DNA of 64,000 bases, from NCBI GenBank assembly GCA_031398745.1, contig JANNNX010000009.1, forward strand, positions 1-64,000. Reading direction: 5' to 3'. A model generated the notes under the pieces. That model ran no database searches. It saw only the letters and a program-made list of their open reading frames with translations, and was not told the origin of the DNA. Of this stretch, positions 16,476 to 23,735 are shown piece after piece. Position numbers and translations under genes: made by a program. Each line of letters starts with the position of its first letter. Position 1 is the first letter of the stretch. The stretch comes from JANNNX01 sp031398745 (GTDB lineage Bacteria > Actinomycetota > Acidimicrobiia > Acidimicrobiales > CADCSY01).

Positions 16476-17728
16476 CCGCGAGCCTCCGCCGTCCTCGCCC
16501 GCCGGTCGTCCCGGCGGCGGGTGACGAGCGAGGCACGCGCCAGGAGCGACGGCTCCGTCGGTCCCGCCGACGTCGGCTGGCGGGGGTGGTGGTGGCGATG
16601 GCCGCGGTGGTGTGGCTGGCCACGTCGAGCCCGTCGACGGTCACCGACGGAGTCCGGCGGCTGGTCGGGACGGCCGATGATCCGGCGGAGGAGCCATCGG
16701 AGGGGGCCGAGGATCGCAGCCTCGGACGGCTGCTCGTCCACCGCTCGGCCGAAGGGCGGCTCTCGGGGATCACGGTGGTCGTCACCGACGGCGATCAGCC
16801 GGGAGGTCGGATCCTGTTGGTCCCCGTCGGGGCCATGGTCGAGGTGCCGGGCTTCGGGCTCGAGTCGTTGGTCTCGGCCGAGGCCGCGGGGGGCCTCCCG
16901 CTCCTCCAGCAGTCGATCGAGAACCTGCTCGGCGTCCGCCTGGGCGTCGTCGGTGAGCTCGATCCGTCGGCCTGGGCGAAGGCGGTCGGTGCGGCCGGCA
17001 CCCTCACGGTGCAGCTCGGCCAGCCGGTGGAGGTGGTGTCCGAGGGCGGTCGGGTCGAGGTGGTGTTCGCCGACGGGGCCGTGGCCGTCGAGCCCGACGC
17101 GGTGGGGGCCCTGCTCGACACCCCGGGCCAGCAGAGCCAGCTCGAGCGCCTCGTTCGCCACCAGGCGTTCTGGGAGGCCTGGCTCGAGCAGGTGGGCGAC
17201 GATCGCTCGCGTGCCCCCGGGGGCGACACCCCCGGTGACCTCGGCTCCGCGGTGGAGACCCTGGCCCGGGGCTCGGTCGACTTCGAGGTGCTGCCGGTCG
17301 ACAACCTGGGCACCGCCACCGGAGGTCAGGAGCTCTACCAACCGAGGGGCGACGACGTGCGGGCCCTGGTCGACGCGTGGTTCCCCGACGCCGCCTCGCT
17401 CGACCAGGGCGAGCGCATCCGGGTGCAGGTGCTCAACGGGGTGGGAGCGCCGGCGGTGGCCAGCACCATCCAGCCGGCGCTCATCGAAGCCGGCGCCGAG
17501 GTGGTGCTCTCGGGCAACGCCGCCACCTTCGACCAGGCCGTCACCGAGGTCGTCTACTACGACGAGGCCGAGCGGGAGTTGGCCGAGCGGGTGCTCGACG
17601 CCCTGGGCGCAGGTCAGTTGGTCTTCAGCCGCACCGGCCTCGACGTGGTCGACGTCACCGTGGTCGTGGGCGCCGATCTGGTGCCGATCGCGGAGTCGGA
17701 CGAGGAGTCGGGCGAGGAGTCGGAGTAG
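16472..17728 (+). CDS. Membrane-anchored LytR_C domain protein
   Basis: A 418-residue protein with a basic N-terminus and one transmembrane segment (about residues 36-52), then an extracellular part. A middle domain (about residues 85-200, ITVVVTDGDQPGGRILLVPVGAMVEVPG) resembles a shortened LCP (LytR-CpsA-Psr) domain. A C-terminal LytR_C domain (IRVQVLNGVGAPAVASTIQPALIEAGAEVVLSGNAATF) follows. Full LCP enzymes attach polymers to peptidoglycan; the catalytic arginine pattern is not obvious here, so an envelope-binding role is safer. A protein of this kind between nadD and rsfS recurs in actinobacteria. The acidic tail (DEESGEESE) is notable. Confidence 0.78.
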   Translation: MTASLRRPRPPVVPAAGDERGTRQERRLRRSRRRRLAGVVVAMAAVVWLATSSPSTVTDGVRRLVGTADDPAEEPSEGAEDRSLGRLLVHRSAEGRLSGITVVVTDGDQPGGRILLVPVGAMVEVPGFGLESLVSAEAAGGLPLLQQSIENLLGVRLGVVGELDPSAWAKAVGAAGTLTVQLGQPVEVVSEGGRVEVVFADGAVAVEPDAVGALLDTPGQQSQLERLVRHQAFWEAWLEQVGDDRSRAPGGDTPGDLGSAVETLARGSVDFEVLPVDNLGTATGGQELYQPRGDDVRALVDAWFPDAASLDQGERIRVQVLNGVGAPAVASTIQPALIEAGAEVVLSGNAATFDQAVTEVVYYDEAERELAERVLDALGAGQLVFSRTGLDVVDVTVVVGADLVPIAESDEESGEESE

Positions 17729-17742
17729 TGGGCAGGCGGGGC

Positions 17743-17748
17743 TAGCCT
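17743..17748 (+). promoter_or_regulatory. -10 box of rsfS
   Basis: TAGCCT lies 34 bases before the rsfS ATG, giving a predicted leader of about 28 bases with a purine-rich site (GAGGG) close to the start. Confidence 0.4.
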
Positions 17749-17782
17749 GCCAACACCGAGGAGGGATCACCTGAGCGAGGGC

Positions 17783-18160
17783 ATGGACGACACGAGCAGC
17801 GACCGGGCCCGCTTGGCGGCGACAGCCGCGGCCGACAAGGGTGCGACCGAGATCACCATCCTCGATGTGGCCGAGGTACTCCGCATCGTCGACTGCTTCG
17901 TGATCGTCAGCGCCTCCAACGCCAGGATGGTCCGGGCCGTCGCCGAGGAGGTCGAGGACCGCATCCGCCAGGCCAGCGGCGAGAGCCCCCGGTCGGTCGA
18001 GGGCCTCGACGACCTGCGGTGGGTCCTCATCGACTACGGCGACGTGGTGGTCCACGTCTTCCTCGACGAGGTCCGGGCCTACTACGAGCTCGAGCGGTTG
18101 TGGGGAGACGTGCCCCGAGTGTCGTGGGAGGGCGAGGAACGCCATCCTGTGGCCCGCTGA
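17783..18160 (+). CDS. rsfS: Ribosomal silencing factor RsfS (YbeB/Iojap)
   Basis: Binds ribosomal protein L14 and blocks subunit joining during starvation. The 125-residue protein shows the family core: ITILDVAEVLRIVDCFVIVSASN, the VRAVAEEVED helix and WVLIDYGDVVVHVFLDEVRAYYELERLWGDVP. Length is normal. It closes the nadD-LytR_C-rsfS group. Confidence 0.94.
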   Translation: MDDTSSDRARLAATAAADKGATEITILDVAEVLRIVDCFVIVSASNARMVRAVAEEVEDRIRQASGESPRSVEGLDDLRWVLIDYGDVVVHVFLDEVRAYYELERLWGDVPRVSWEGEERHPVAR

Positions 18161-18213
18161 CACGGTCCACTTCGCCCATCCGCCGTTCAGGCCTGCTTCG
18201 TAGAACGAGGACC

Positions 18214-19197
18214 GTGACGTACTCGCTCAACTCTGTCGCCGATGCGGCCCTCGATGCCTCACTGCTCGGCTACACCCGTTGGGGTGACCGGGTTCGTCGA
18301 CGGGTTGCCCGGTGGGAGCCGCTCGACGCCCACCGGCTCGACGGCCGCACCGCCGTCGTCACCGGCGGGTCCTCGGGCATCGGTCTCACCCTGGCCTCGC
18401 TGCTGGCCGGCATTGGCGCCGACGTGGTGATCGTGGCCCGGGACGAGAGCCGGGGTGCGGCCGCGCTGGCCCGGGTGCAGTCGGCGGCCGACGGGGGCAA
18501 GGTCGAGCTGGAGCTGACCGACCTCGAGGACCTCGCCCAGGTCGACGCCTTGGCCGGGCGGCTGGCGGTCCGACCCCGTCTCGACCTGGTGCTCCACAAC
18601 GCCGGCACGATGCACCACGAGCTGGTGCGCACCTCGCAGGGCCACGAGCGGACCGCCGCCGTGCACGTGCTGGCACCGTTCCTGCTCACCGCCCGCCTGG
18701 CGGGCGCGCTGGCCGCCCAGCACGGGCGGGTGGTCACGATGACCTCGGGCGGCATGTACACCCAGCCCCTCGACGTCGCCGGCTTGGCCGAGCCGCCCGC
18801 GCCCTTCGACGGGCCGAGCACCTACTCCCGGGCCAAGCGGGCCCAGGTGGTGCTCAACGAGCAGTGGGCGACCCAGCTCGGACCGGACAACGTCGCCTGC
18901 CACGCCGTGCACCCCGGGTGGGTCGACACGCCCGGGCTGCGCCGTTCCCTGCCCCGCTTCGCATCCCGCCTGGGCCCGGTCCTGCGCTCGCCGGTCGAAG
19001 GGGCCGATACTGCGGCCTGGCTGGCGTCGGCGCCCGGGGCGGCCCTGGGTACCGGGGGGTTCTGGCACGATCGCCGCCGCCGCCCGATCCACCGCTTGGC
19101 CCGGACCCGTCGGGCCGACACCCCGGCTCGACGCCGCGAGCTGTGGCAGTGGTGCGCGGCCGCCACCGGGGTCGCGCTGGGCGCGCCGGGCTCATGA
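18214..19197 (+). CDS. Short-chain dehydrogenase/reductase of a lipid-modification operon
   Basis: A 327-residue SDR. The NAD(P) loop is TGGSSGIG (residues 50-57), the NNAG-equivalent is LHNAGT, the catalytic serine lies in TMTSGG and the catalytic YxxxK in YSRAKRAQ. An N-terminal extension of about 45 residues precedes the Rossmann fold. The GTG at 18214 has a GAGG site 3 bases upstream. It overlaps the next gene by 4 bases. Its place beside the FAD-oxidoreductase, DUF1365 and CFA-synthase-like genes suggests it acts on a membrane-lipid acyl chain, but the substrate is unknown. Confidence 0.85.
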   Translation: MTYSLNSVADAALDASLLGYTRWGDRVRRRVARWEPLDAHRLDGRTAVVTGGSSGIGLTLASLLAGIGADVVIVARDESRGAAALARVQSAADGGKVELELTDLEDLAQVDALAGRLAVRPRLDLVLHNAGTMHHELVRTSQGHERTAAVHVLAPFLLTARLAGALAAQHGRVVTMTSGGMYTQPLDVAGLAEPPAPFDGPSTYSRAKRAQVVLNEQWATQLGPDNVACHAVHPGWVDTPGLRRSLPRFASRLGPVLRSPVEGADTAAWLASAPGAALGTGGFWHDRRRRPIHRLARTRRADTPARRRELWQWCAAATGVALGAPGS

Positions 19198-20441
19198 GGG
19201 TCGCGGTCGTCGGCTCCGGCATCGCTGGTCTGGTGGCCGCCCACCTCCTGCACCGCGAGCACGAGGTGACGGTGTTCGAGGCTGCTCCCCGCCTCGGCGG
19301 GCACACCAACACGGTGCGGGTCGACCTGGCCGACGAGACCCACCACGTCGACACCGGCTTCATCGTCCACAACGACCGCAACTACCCGCTGCTCCAGAGC
19401 CTGTTCCGTCGTCTCGACGTGGCCACCCAGCCCAGTGACATGAGCTTCTCGGTGTCCGACCAGGCCTCGGGCCTGGAGTACGGCAGCCGCCACCCGGGCA
19501 CCTGGTTCGCACAACGCGGCAACCTGGCCAGGCCCTGGTTCCATCGACTCCTGGCCGACGTCGTGCGCTTCAACCGGGCCGCTCGCCGACTGCTGGCCAG
19601 CGGGGCCAGTGACCACCTCGACATCGATGAGGTCCTCGACCGGTGGGGCTTCGGCGAGCGGTTCCGTCGGCTCTACCTGGTGCCCCTGGGGTCGGCCATC
19701 TGGTCGGCTGACCCGACGACCTTCGCCCGCTTCCCGGCGCTGGCCATGGCCCGCTTCTTCGACCAGCACGGGCTGCTCGACGGCGGCGACGACATCCAGT
19801 GGCGGACGGTGGTGGGCGGGTCGAACCGCTACGTCGACGCCTTGACCCGGCCCTTCCACCGGCGCATCCACCTGGCCACGCCGGTCGACTGTGTCGGGGT
19901 CGACGCCGGGGGCGGCGCCTCGCTGTCGGCCGGCGGGACCACTACCCACTTCGACCACGTGGTCGTCGCCTGCCACAGCGACCAGGCCCTCCGGCTGCTG
20001 GCCGCCCCGACGGCTGCCCAGCGCGAGGTGCTGGGTGCCATCCGCTACCAGCCCAACGTGGCCGTGCTCCACACCGACCCGACAGTCCTGCCGGCCCGGC
20101 GGCGGGCGTGGTCGAGCTGGAACACGTTCGTGCCCGACGTGGCCGAACCCCGGGCGTCGGTGACCTACCACATGAACCGGCTCCAGCGGATCGAGTCGCG
20201 GACGCAGTTCTGCGTGACCCTCAACCGGGAGGACGCGGTCGACCCGGCGGCCGTGCTCGGGCGCTTCGAGTACGCCCACCCGGTCTTCGACGTGCCGGCG
20301 CTGGCCGCCCAACGCCGCCAGGACGAGCTCAATGCCTCGGGTCCGATCACCTTCGCCGGGGCCTACTGGGGCTACGGCTTCCACGAGGACGGCGTGCGCA
20401 GCGCCGGCTCGGCGGTGGCTCGCCTGGGGGTGGGGTGGTGA
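19194..20441 (+). CDS. FAD-dependent amine-oxidase-like oxidoreductase
   Basis: A 415-residue flavoprotein with the FAD Rossmann loop GSGIAGLVAAHLL (residues 8-20), the second motif RLGGHTNTV and the FIVHNDRNYP stretch typical of this branch (COG2907-like). The C-terminal segment ITFAGAYWGYGFHEDGVRSA holds the FAD-contacting end. Homologues are found next to DUF1365 and cyclopropane-fatty-acid-synthase-like genes in many bacteria, including light- or singlet-oxygen-induced operons as I recall. Overlaps of 4 bases on both sides indicate strict co-translation. Confidence 0.85.
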   Translation: MRVAVVGSGIAGLVAAHLLHREHEVTVFEAAPRLGGHTNTVRVDLADETHHVDTGFIVHNDRNYPLLQSLFRRLDVATQPSDMSFSVSDQASGLEYGSRHPGTWFAQRGNLARPWFHRLLADVVRFNRAARRLLASGASDHLDIDEVLDRWGFGERFRRLYLVPLGSAIWSADPTTFARFPALAMARFFDQHGLLDGGDDIQWRTVVGGSNRYVDALTRPFHRRIHLATPVDCVGVDAGGGASLSAGGTTTHFDHVVVACHSDQALRLLAAPTAAQREVLGAIRYQPNVAVLHTDPTVLPARRRAWSSWNTFVPDVAEPRASVTYHMNRLQRIESRTQFCVTLNREDAVDPAAVLGRFEYAHPVFDVPALAAQRRQDELNASGPITFAGAYWGYGFHEDGVRSAGSAVARLGVGW

Positions 20442-21208
20442 CCTCCCCGGCGCTGGCCAGCGCGCTCTACGACGGCGTGGTCCAGCACCGCCGCTTCGGT
20501 GCCGTCACCCACCGCTTCCGCTACCGCCTGGCGCTGGTCTACCTCGACCTGGGCGAGGTCGACTCCGTGTTCGCCCGCCACCCGCTCTGGTCAGCCAATC
20601 GTCGGGCCCTGGTGCGCTTCCGCCGATCCGACTATCTCGGGCCCTCGGAGGTGCCCCTCGAGCAGGCGGTGGGCGACATGGTCGAGGGCCATACCGGGCG
20701 GCGTCCAACCGGACCGGTTCGGATGCTGGCCGCGGTCCGGACGCTCGGCTGGTGCTTCAACCCGATCACGCTCTACTACTGCTTCGACGTCACCGGTTCC
20801 GAGGTCGAGACCATCGTCGTCCAGGTCACCAACACGCCCTGGGGCGAGCGCCACACCTACGTGGTCGAAGGCGGCGGCGACGGTCAGCGCCACGAGTTCG
20901 ACAAGGCGCTCCACGTGTCGCCGTTCATGCCCATGGACCACCGGTACTCCCTGCGGGCGCCGATGCCGGGGGAGCGGCTCTTCGTGCACCTCGAGAACCG
21001 CCAATCCGGTCGGCGGGTGTTCGATGCCCACCTGCTCCTGCGGCGCACCCCGATCACCCGGTCGACCTTGGGTCGTCGCCTCCGCCACCAGCCGCTGTCG
21101 TCGATCAAGATCTCAGCCGCCATCTACTGGGAGGCGCTACGGCTGTGGCGCAAGGGAGCCCGTTACCACCCGCACCCGACGCCCCAGCCCGAGTCGGTGA
21201 CGTCATGA
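20438..21208 (+). CDS. DUF1365 family protein
   Basis: A protein of about 256 residues of unknown biochemical role with the family's conserved segments: HRRFGAVTHRFRYRL at the N-terminus, RTLGWCFNPITLYYCFD in the middle and VEGGGDG-HEFDKALHVSPFMPMDHRY after it. There is no signal peptide or clear transmembrane helix. The family is almost always found between a FAD oxidoreductase and a CFA-synthase-like gene, as here, so it is presumed to assist lipid acyl-chain modification. The GTG at 20438 overlaps the upstream stop; a second GTG three bases before is also possible. Confidence 0.85.
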   Translation: MTSPALASALYDGVVQHRRFGAVTHRFRYRLALVYLDLGEVDSVFARHPLWSANRRALVRFRRSDYLGPSEVPLEQAVGDMVEGHTGRRPTGPVRMLAAVRTLGWCFNPITLYYCFDVTGSEVETIVVQVTNTPWGERHTYVVEGGGDGQRHEFDKALHVSPFMPMDHRYSLRAPMPGERLFVHLENRQSGRRVFDAHLLLRRTPITRSTLGRRLRHQPLSSIKISAAIYWEALRLWRKGARYHPHPTPQPESVTS

Positions 21209-22422
21209 GCCGTCCCTGGTCGAGACGCCTCGGTGGCCAGCTCGGTCGGGTCGCGGCCCACACCCTGCTGCGCAGCCTCGACGGCGCCACCCTCACCCTG
21301 CACGAGGGGGGCGCCTTCCGCCGCTTCGGCACGCCCGGGCCCGACCGCCTAGAGGCCGCGGTGGCGGTGGCCGACCCGGCGGCCTTCCGGGCGGTGCTCA
21401 CGTCGGGGAGCGTGGGTCTCGGCGCCGCCTACCGCGACGGGCTGTGGGAGAGCGACGACCTGGTGGCCGTGATCCGGGTGCTGCAACGGTCGCTCGGGCC
21501 GCTCAACCGGGTGTTGAACCCATCCCGGGCGGTCACCGCCCGGTTCCTCGATCCGCTCCGACGCCGCCGGACCGATGTCGTCGACCGGGGCGCGGCACGC
21601 GACGAGGTCCGGGCCCATTACGACCTCGGCAATGACTTCTTCGCCGGCTTCCTCGACCCCACCATGCAGTACTCGTGCGCGCTGTACCTGAGTGACGAGG
21701 CCACGCTGGAGGCCGCGTCGGTGGCCAAGATGGACCGGCTCTGTCGCCAGCTCCGGCTGGGGGTCGACGACCACCTGGTCGAGATCGGCACCGGGTGGGG
21801 TGGCCTGGCCGTCCACGCCGCCACCACCTACGGCTGCCGGGTCACGACCACGACGATCTCCGATCGCCAGCACGAGCACGCCAGCCGACTGGTGAAGGAG
21901 CTCGGCCTCGACGACCGGGTGACCGTGCTGGCCGACGACTTCCGCGACGTCGAAGGCTCCTACGACGCGCTGGTCTCGGTCGAGATGATCGAGGCCCTCG
22001 ACTGGCGGGAGCACGACAGCTTCTTCGCCGCCTGCGACGCTCTCGTTCGGCCCGGAGGCCGGGTCGCCATCCAGGCCATCACCCTGCCCGATGCCGACTT
22101 TCACCGGGCCAAGGCCAACGACGACTTCATCAACCACTTCATCTTCCCGGGGGGCACCCTGCCCTCGCTGGGCGCCATCGCCGGATCGGTGGCCCGGCAG
22201 ACCTCGTTGGAGCTGGTCGACACCTTCGCCATGGGTCTGCACTACGCCCGGACCCTGCGGGAGTGGCGGGCCCGGTTCCTGGAGATGCGGGCCGACCTAC
22301 CCGCCCTGGGCCTCGACGAGCGCTTCGCCCGTCTGTGGGACCTCTACCTAGCGACCTGCGAGGCGCTCTTCCTCGAGCGCCAGATCGACGACGTCCAGCT
22401 CACCTACGTGAAGTGGAGCTGA
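21205..22422 (+). CDS. Cyclopropane-fatty-acid-synthase-like SAM methyltransferase
   Basis: A 405-residue enzyme that likely transfers a methyl or methylene group to an unsaturated phospholipid acyl chain. The N-terminal lipid-associated domain is followed by the SAM-binding domain with AHYDLGNDFFAGFLDPTMQYSCA, VEIGTGWGGLAVHAA and FINHFIFPGGTLPS, all hallmarks of the CFA synthase superfamily. It is the last gene of the overlapping four-gene operon. Its final codons (VKWS and stop) coincide with a 14-base sequence that is repeated at the 3' end of tRNA-Ala 1.2 kb away, so the native 3' end may have been altered by an integration event. Confidence 0.88.
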   Translation: MSRPWSRRLGGQLGRVAAHTLLRSLDGATLTLHEGGAFRRFGTPGPDRLEAAVAVADPAAFRAVLTSGSVGLGAAYRDGLWESDDLVAVIRVLQRSLGPLNRVLNPSRAVTARFLDPLRRRRTDVVDRGAARDEVRAHYDLGNDFFAGFLDPTMQYSCALYLSDEATLEAASVAKMDRLCRQLRLGVDDHLVEIGTGWGGLAVHAATTYGCRVTTTTISDRQHEHASRLVKELGLDDRVTVLADDFRDVEGSYDALVSVEMIEALDWREHDSFFAACDALVRPGGRVAIQAITLPDADFHRAKANDDFINHFIFPGGTLPSLGAIAGSVARQTSLELVDTFAMGLHYARTLREWRARFLEMRADLPALGLDERFARLWDLYLATCEALFLERQIDDVQLTYVKWS

Positions 22423-22423
22423 T
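22410..22423 (+). repeat. Direct repeat copy 1, candidate attachment-site remnant
   Basis: GAAGTGGAGCTGAT is identical to 23600-23613, which overlaps the 3' end of tRNA-Ala. The two copies bracket the lower-GC decayed island. This is the layout expected when an element integrates into a tRNA 3' end. Confidence 0.5.
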
Positions 22424-22701
22424 CGAGTCCTACCGACCCGAGGAGTTCGGGGATCGGCTCGGGAGCGGGTGGGTGGGTCGGACGTGAGCTCCGGAGCTGC
22501 CAGTTCGTAGACGGTACACAGAGCGCCGGTCGTCTTTTGCGCTCACTGCAAGCCGAGGCAACGCAAAGAATCACCGACGCTGGGGATGCCGACACGTTCT
22601 GCTGAGCCTCTTCGTCGCAACGATCGCCGCAATATCTAGAAGGCCAATGTTTCCCGAACCTCAGGTTGCCATGCGATGAGCGGGGTCTCGATAGACGTGT
22701 C
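22424..22701. other. Gene-free part of the island
   Basis: About 280 bases. The first 75 bases keep the GC-rich host character; from about 22500 the base composition drops. No coding sequence, RNA or repeat could be supported here on either strand. Confidence 0.5.
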
Positions 22702-22953
22702 TCACTCCCTACAAACTCCAGCGACCCACCGTAGGAACCCCTCGATACCGATCGGCCGCACGCCAAGGCTGCCAAGGTACTGACGGACGTACGTGTCGAC
22801 AGCAACCTCCGAGCTATCCCGGTCAATAATGACCGCCACTCGCGTCGCGAGGTCGTCATACTCACTTGCCGCCTCGCCGCGAAAGGCGCCGATGCCGATC
22901 GGATCCCAGTCCCAGAGCGCTTCAAGCACAGCTTGTCGCGACACATCAGCCAT
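22702..22953 (-). CDS. Small protein, candidate immunity protein (DUF1871-like)
   Basis: An 83-residue protein with a WDPIGIGAF motif followed by EYDDLATRVAVIID, reminiscent of the DUF1871/WDP-x-EYD small-protein group found among immunity proteins. Unlike most genes of the window it has a strong Shine-Dalgarno site, GGAGG 6 bases before the ATG. Its base composition is lower in GC than the neighbours, which suggests transfer. The ATG directly follows the stop codon of a toxin-like C-terminal tail, the usual order for polymorphic toxin and immunity genes. The immunity function is inferred from this context. Confidence 0.65.
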   Translation of the reverse strand: MADVSRQAVLEALWDWDPIGIGAFRGEAASEYDDLATRVAVIIDRDSSEVAVDTYVRQYLGSLGVRPIGIEGFLRWVAGVCRE

Positions 22954-23085
22954 CTAGAACCTCCACCCGAGGGCATTGTGAGCCCAGGTCATGACCACGC
23001 GACCTGAGTCGTTCAAGACAACGACCGACCGGTCGCCGACAAACCTGGTCGTGCCTCGAGCGGGCGGCGCCCGTACGCCGACATC
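22954..23085 (-). pseudogene. C-terminal tail of a polymorphic toxin-like protein (fragment)
   Basis: A frame ending at a TAG (22954-22956) that touches the next ATG reads RFVGDRSVVVLNDSGRVVMT and then WAHNALGWRF. It looks like the last strand and helix of a secreted nuclease-type toxin domain. No start, export signal or full domain is present, and the frame cannot be joined to the RHS debris upstream without frameshifts. It is best viewed as the remaining end of a decayed RHS-linked toxin. Confidence 0.45.
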
Positions 23086-23240
23086 GGACCTCAGTCCCCG
23101 CCGCAGGGGTACGGCGCATCGACTCGGATCCAATCGGCCGCCATCGTCAGAACGTACTGGTCACGAGAAGGTCGAGACAGTTACCGGCTGCTTTCAGACG
23201 GAGTACCCGCTGAACTGAACAGGCCCCTTCTCGCAGTCGC

Positions 23241-23430
23241 TCCCAGGTTCGAGTTGCCGAAGAGATAGCTGTCGGCACCGAGGAATCGCCTCTCCGGTAG
23301 GCGACATGCCGTCAACCAGCAGGTTCGGGACACTGCTGGAAAGATCCCAGCGGAAGGTCGTCGAGCTGGTACCGCCACGCCCAGTCCGAAGGCCGTCGCC
23401 GTGGTAGGTGTAGGTGGTCCGATTGCCGCG
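23241..23430 (-). pseudogene. Degenerate RHS/YD-repeat protein fragment
   Basis: One frame over 23308-23430 reads RGNRTTYTYHGDGLRTGRGG and then TSSTTFRWDLSSSVPNLLVDG. This is the typical YD-repeat and pre-toxin core of RHS proteins. The continuing motif ADSYLFGNSNLG (23241-23276) is in another frame, and an in-frame TAA lies just upstream of the fragment. The piece is thus truncated and frameshifted. It lies directly upstream of the toxin-like tail and the immunity-like gene on the same strand, which fits an eroded RHS toxin locus. Confidence 0.65.
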
Positions 23431-23599
23431 AGTGCCTTACCCAACCGCTTGACCGGACGCGGCCAGGCTGGACATTGAGGAGATGGCCGCCTCAACCTCG
23501 CCGTGGGGGCGGTGGCAGGAGGGGGGACGCGGTGGCGATGGGCTGCCCCCCTAGGTGCCCGCCGACATCACGGGGCGGCGCCTGCTGACTCGCAAGAGC
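23431..23599. other. Gene-free remainder of the island next to tRNA-Ala
   Basis: About 170 bases. On the minus strand a short frame reads HGEVEAAISSMSSLAASGQAVG and a stop, which might be another protein remnant, but nothing supports a gene. No integrase fragment was recognised. Confidence 0.4.
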
Positions 23600-23613
23600 G
23601 AAGTGGAGCTGAT
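23600..23613 (+). repeat. Direct repeat copy 2 at the tRNA-Ala 3' end
   Basis: GAAGTGGAGCTGAT covers the last ten bases of the tRNA gene plus four flanking bases and is identical to 22410-22423. It would be the tRNA-side attachment site of the island. Confidence 0.5.
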
Positions 23614-23676
23614 GGGGATCGAACCCACTACCTCCTGCATGCCATGCAGGCGCTCTACCAACTGAGCTACAGCCCC
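23604..23676 (-). tRNA. tRNA-Ala (anticodon GGC)
   Basis: Read on the minus strand, the 73-base gene folds as a cloverleaf. The acceptor stem pairs GGGGCTG with CAGCTCC, the D arm is TAGCTCAGTTGGTAGAGC, and the anticodon arm is CCTGC-ATGGCAT-GCAGG with GGC at positions 34-36. The T arm carries GGTTCGATCC. A73 is present and CCA is not encoded. It lies just upstream of leuS on the same strand. Confidence 0.95.
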
Positions 23677-23735
23677 GTGAAGGGCCACCGAATCTAGCTG
23701 CCGGCCAGCCGGGTGGCGGTGCTGGCCCTCGCCGG

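Noticed and set aside
22404..22976. A 190-codon minus-strand open frame in the island
   Set aside because: It overlaps the better-supported 83-residue gene in another frame; its translation is Arg/Ser/Cys-rich and featureless.
22991..23218. A 75-codon plus-strand open frame in the island
   Set aside because: No ribosome-binding site, no domain, and it lies opposite the toxin-like tail and RHS debris.
23431..23599. Integrase fragment beside tRNA-Ala
   Set aside because: I looked for tyrosine-recombinase motifs in all frames of this stretch and saw none.
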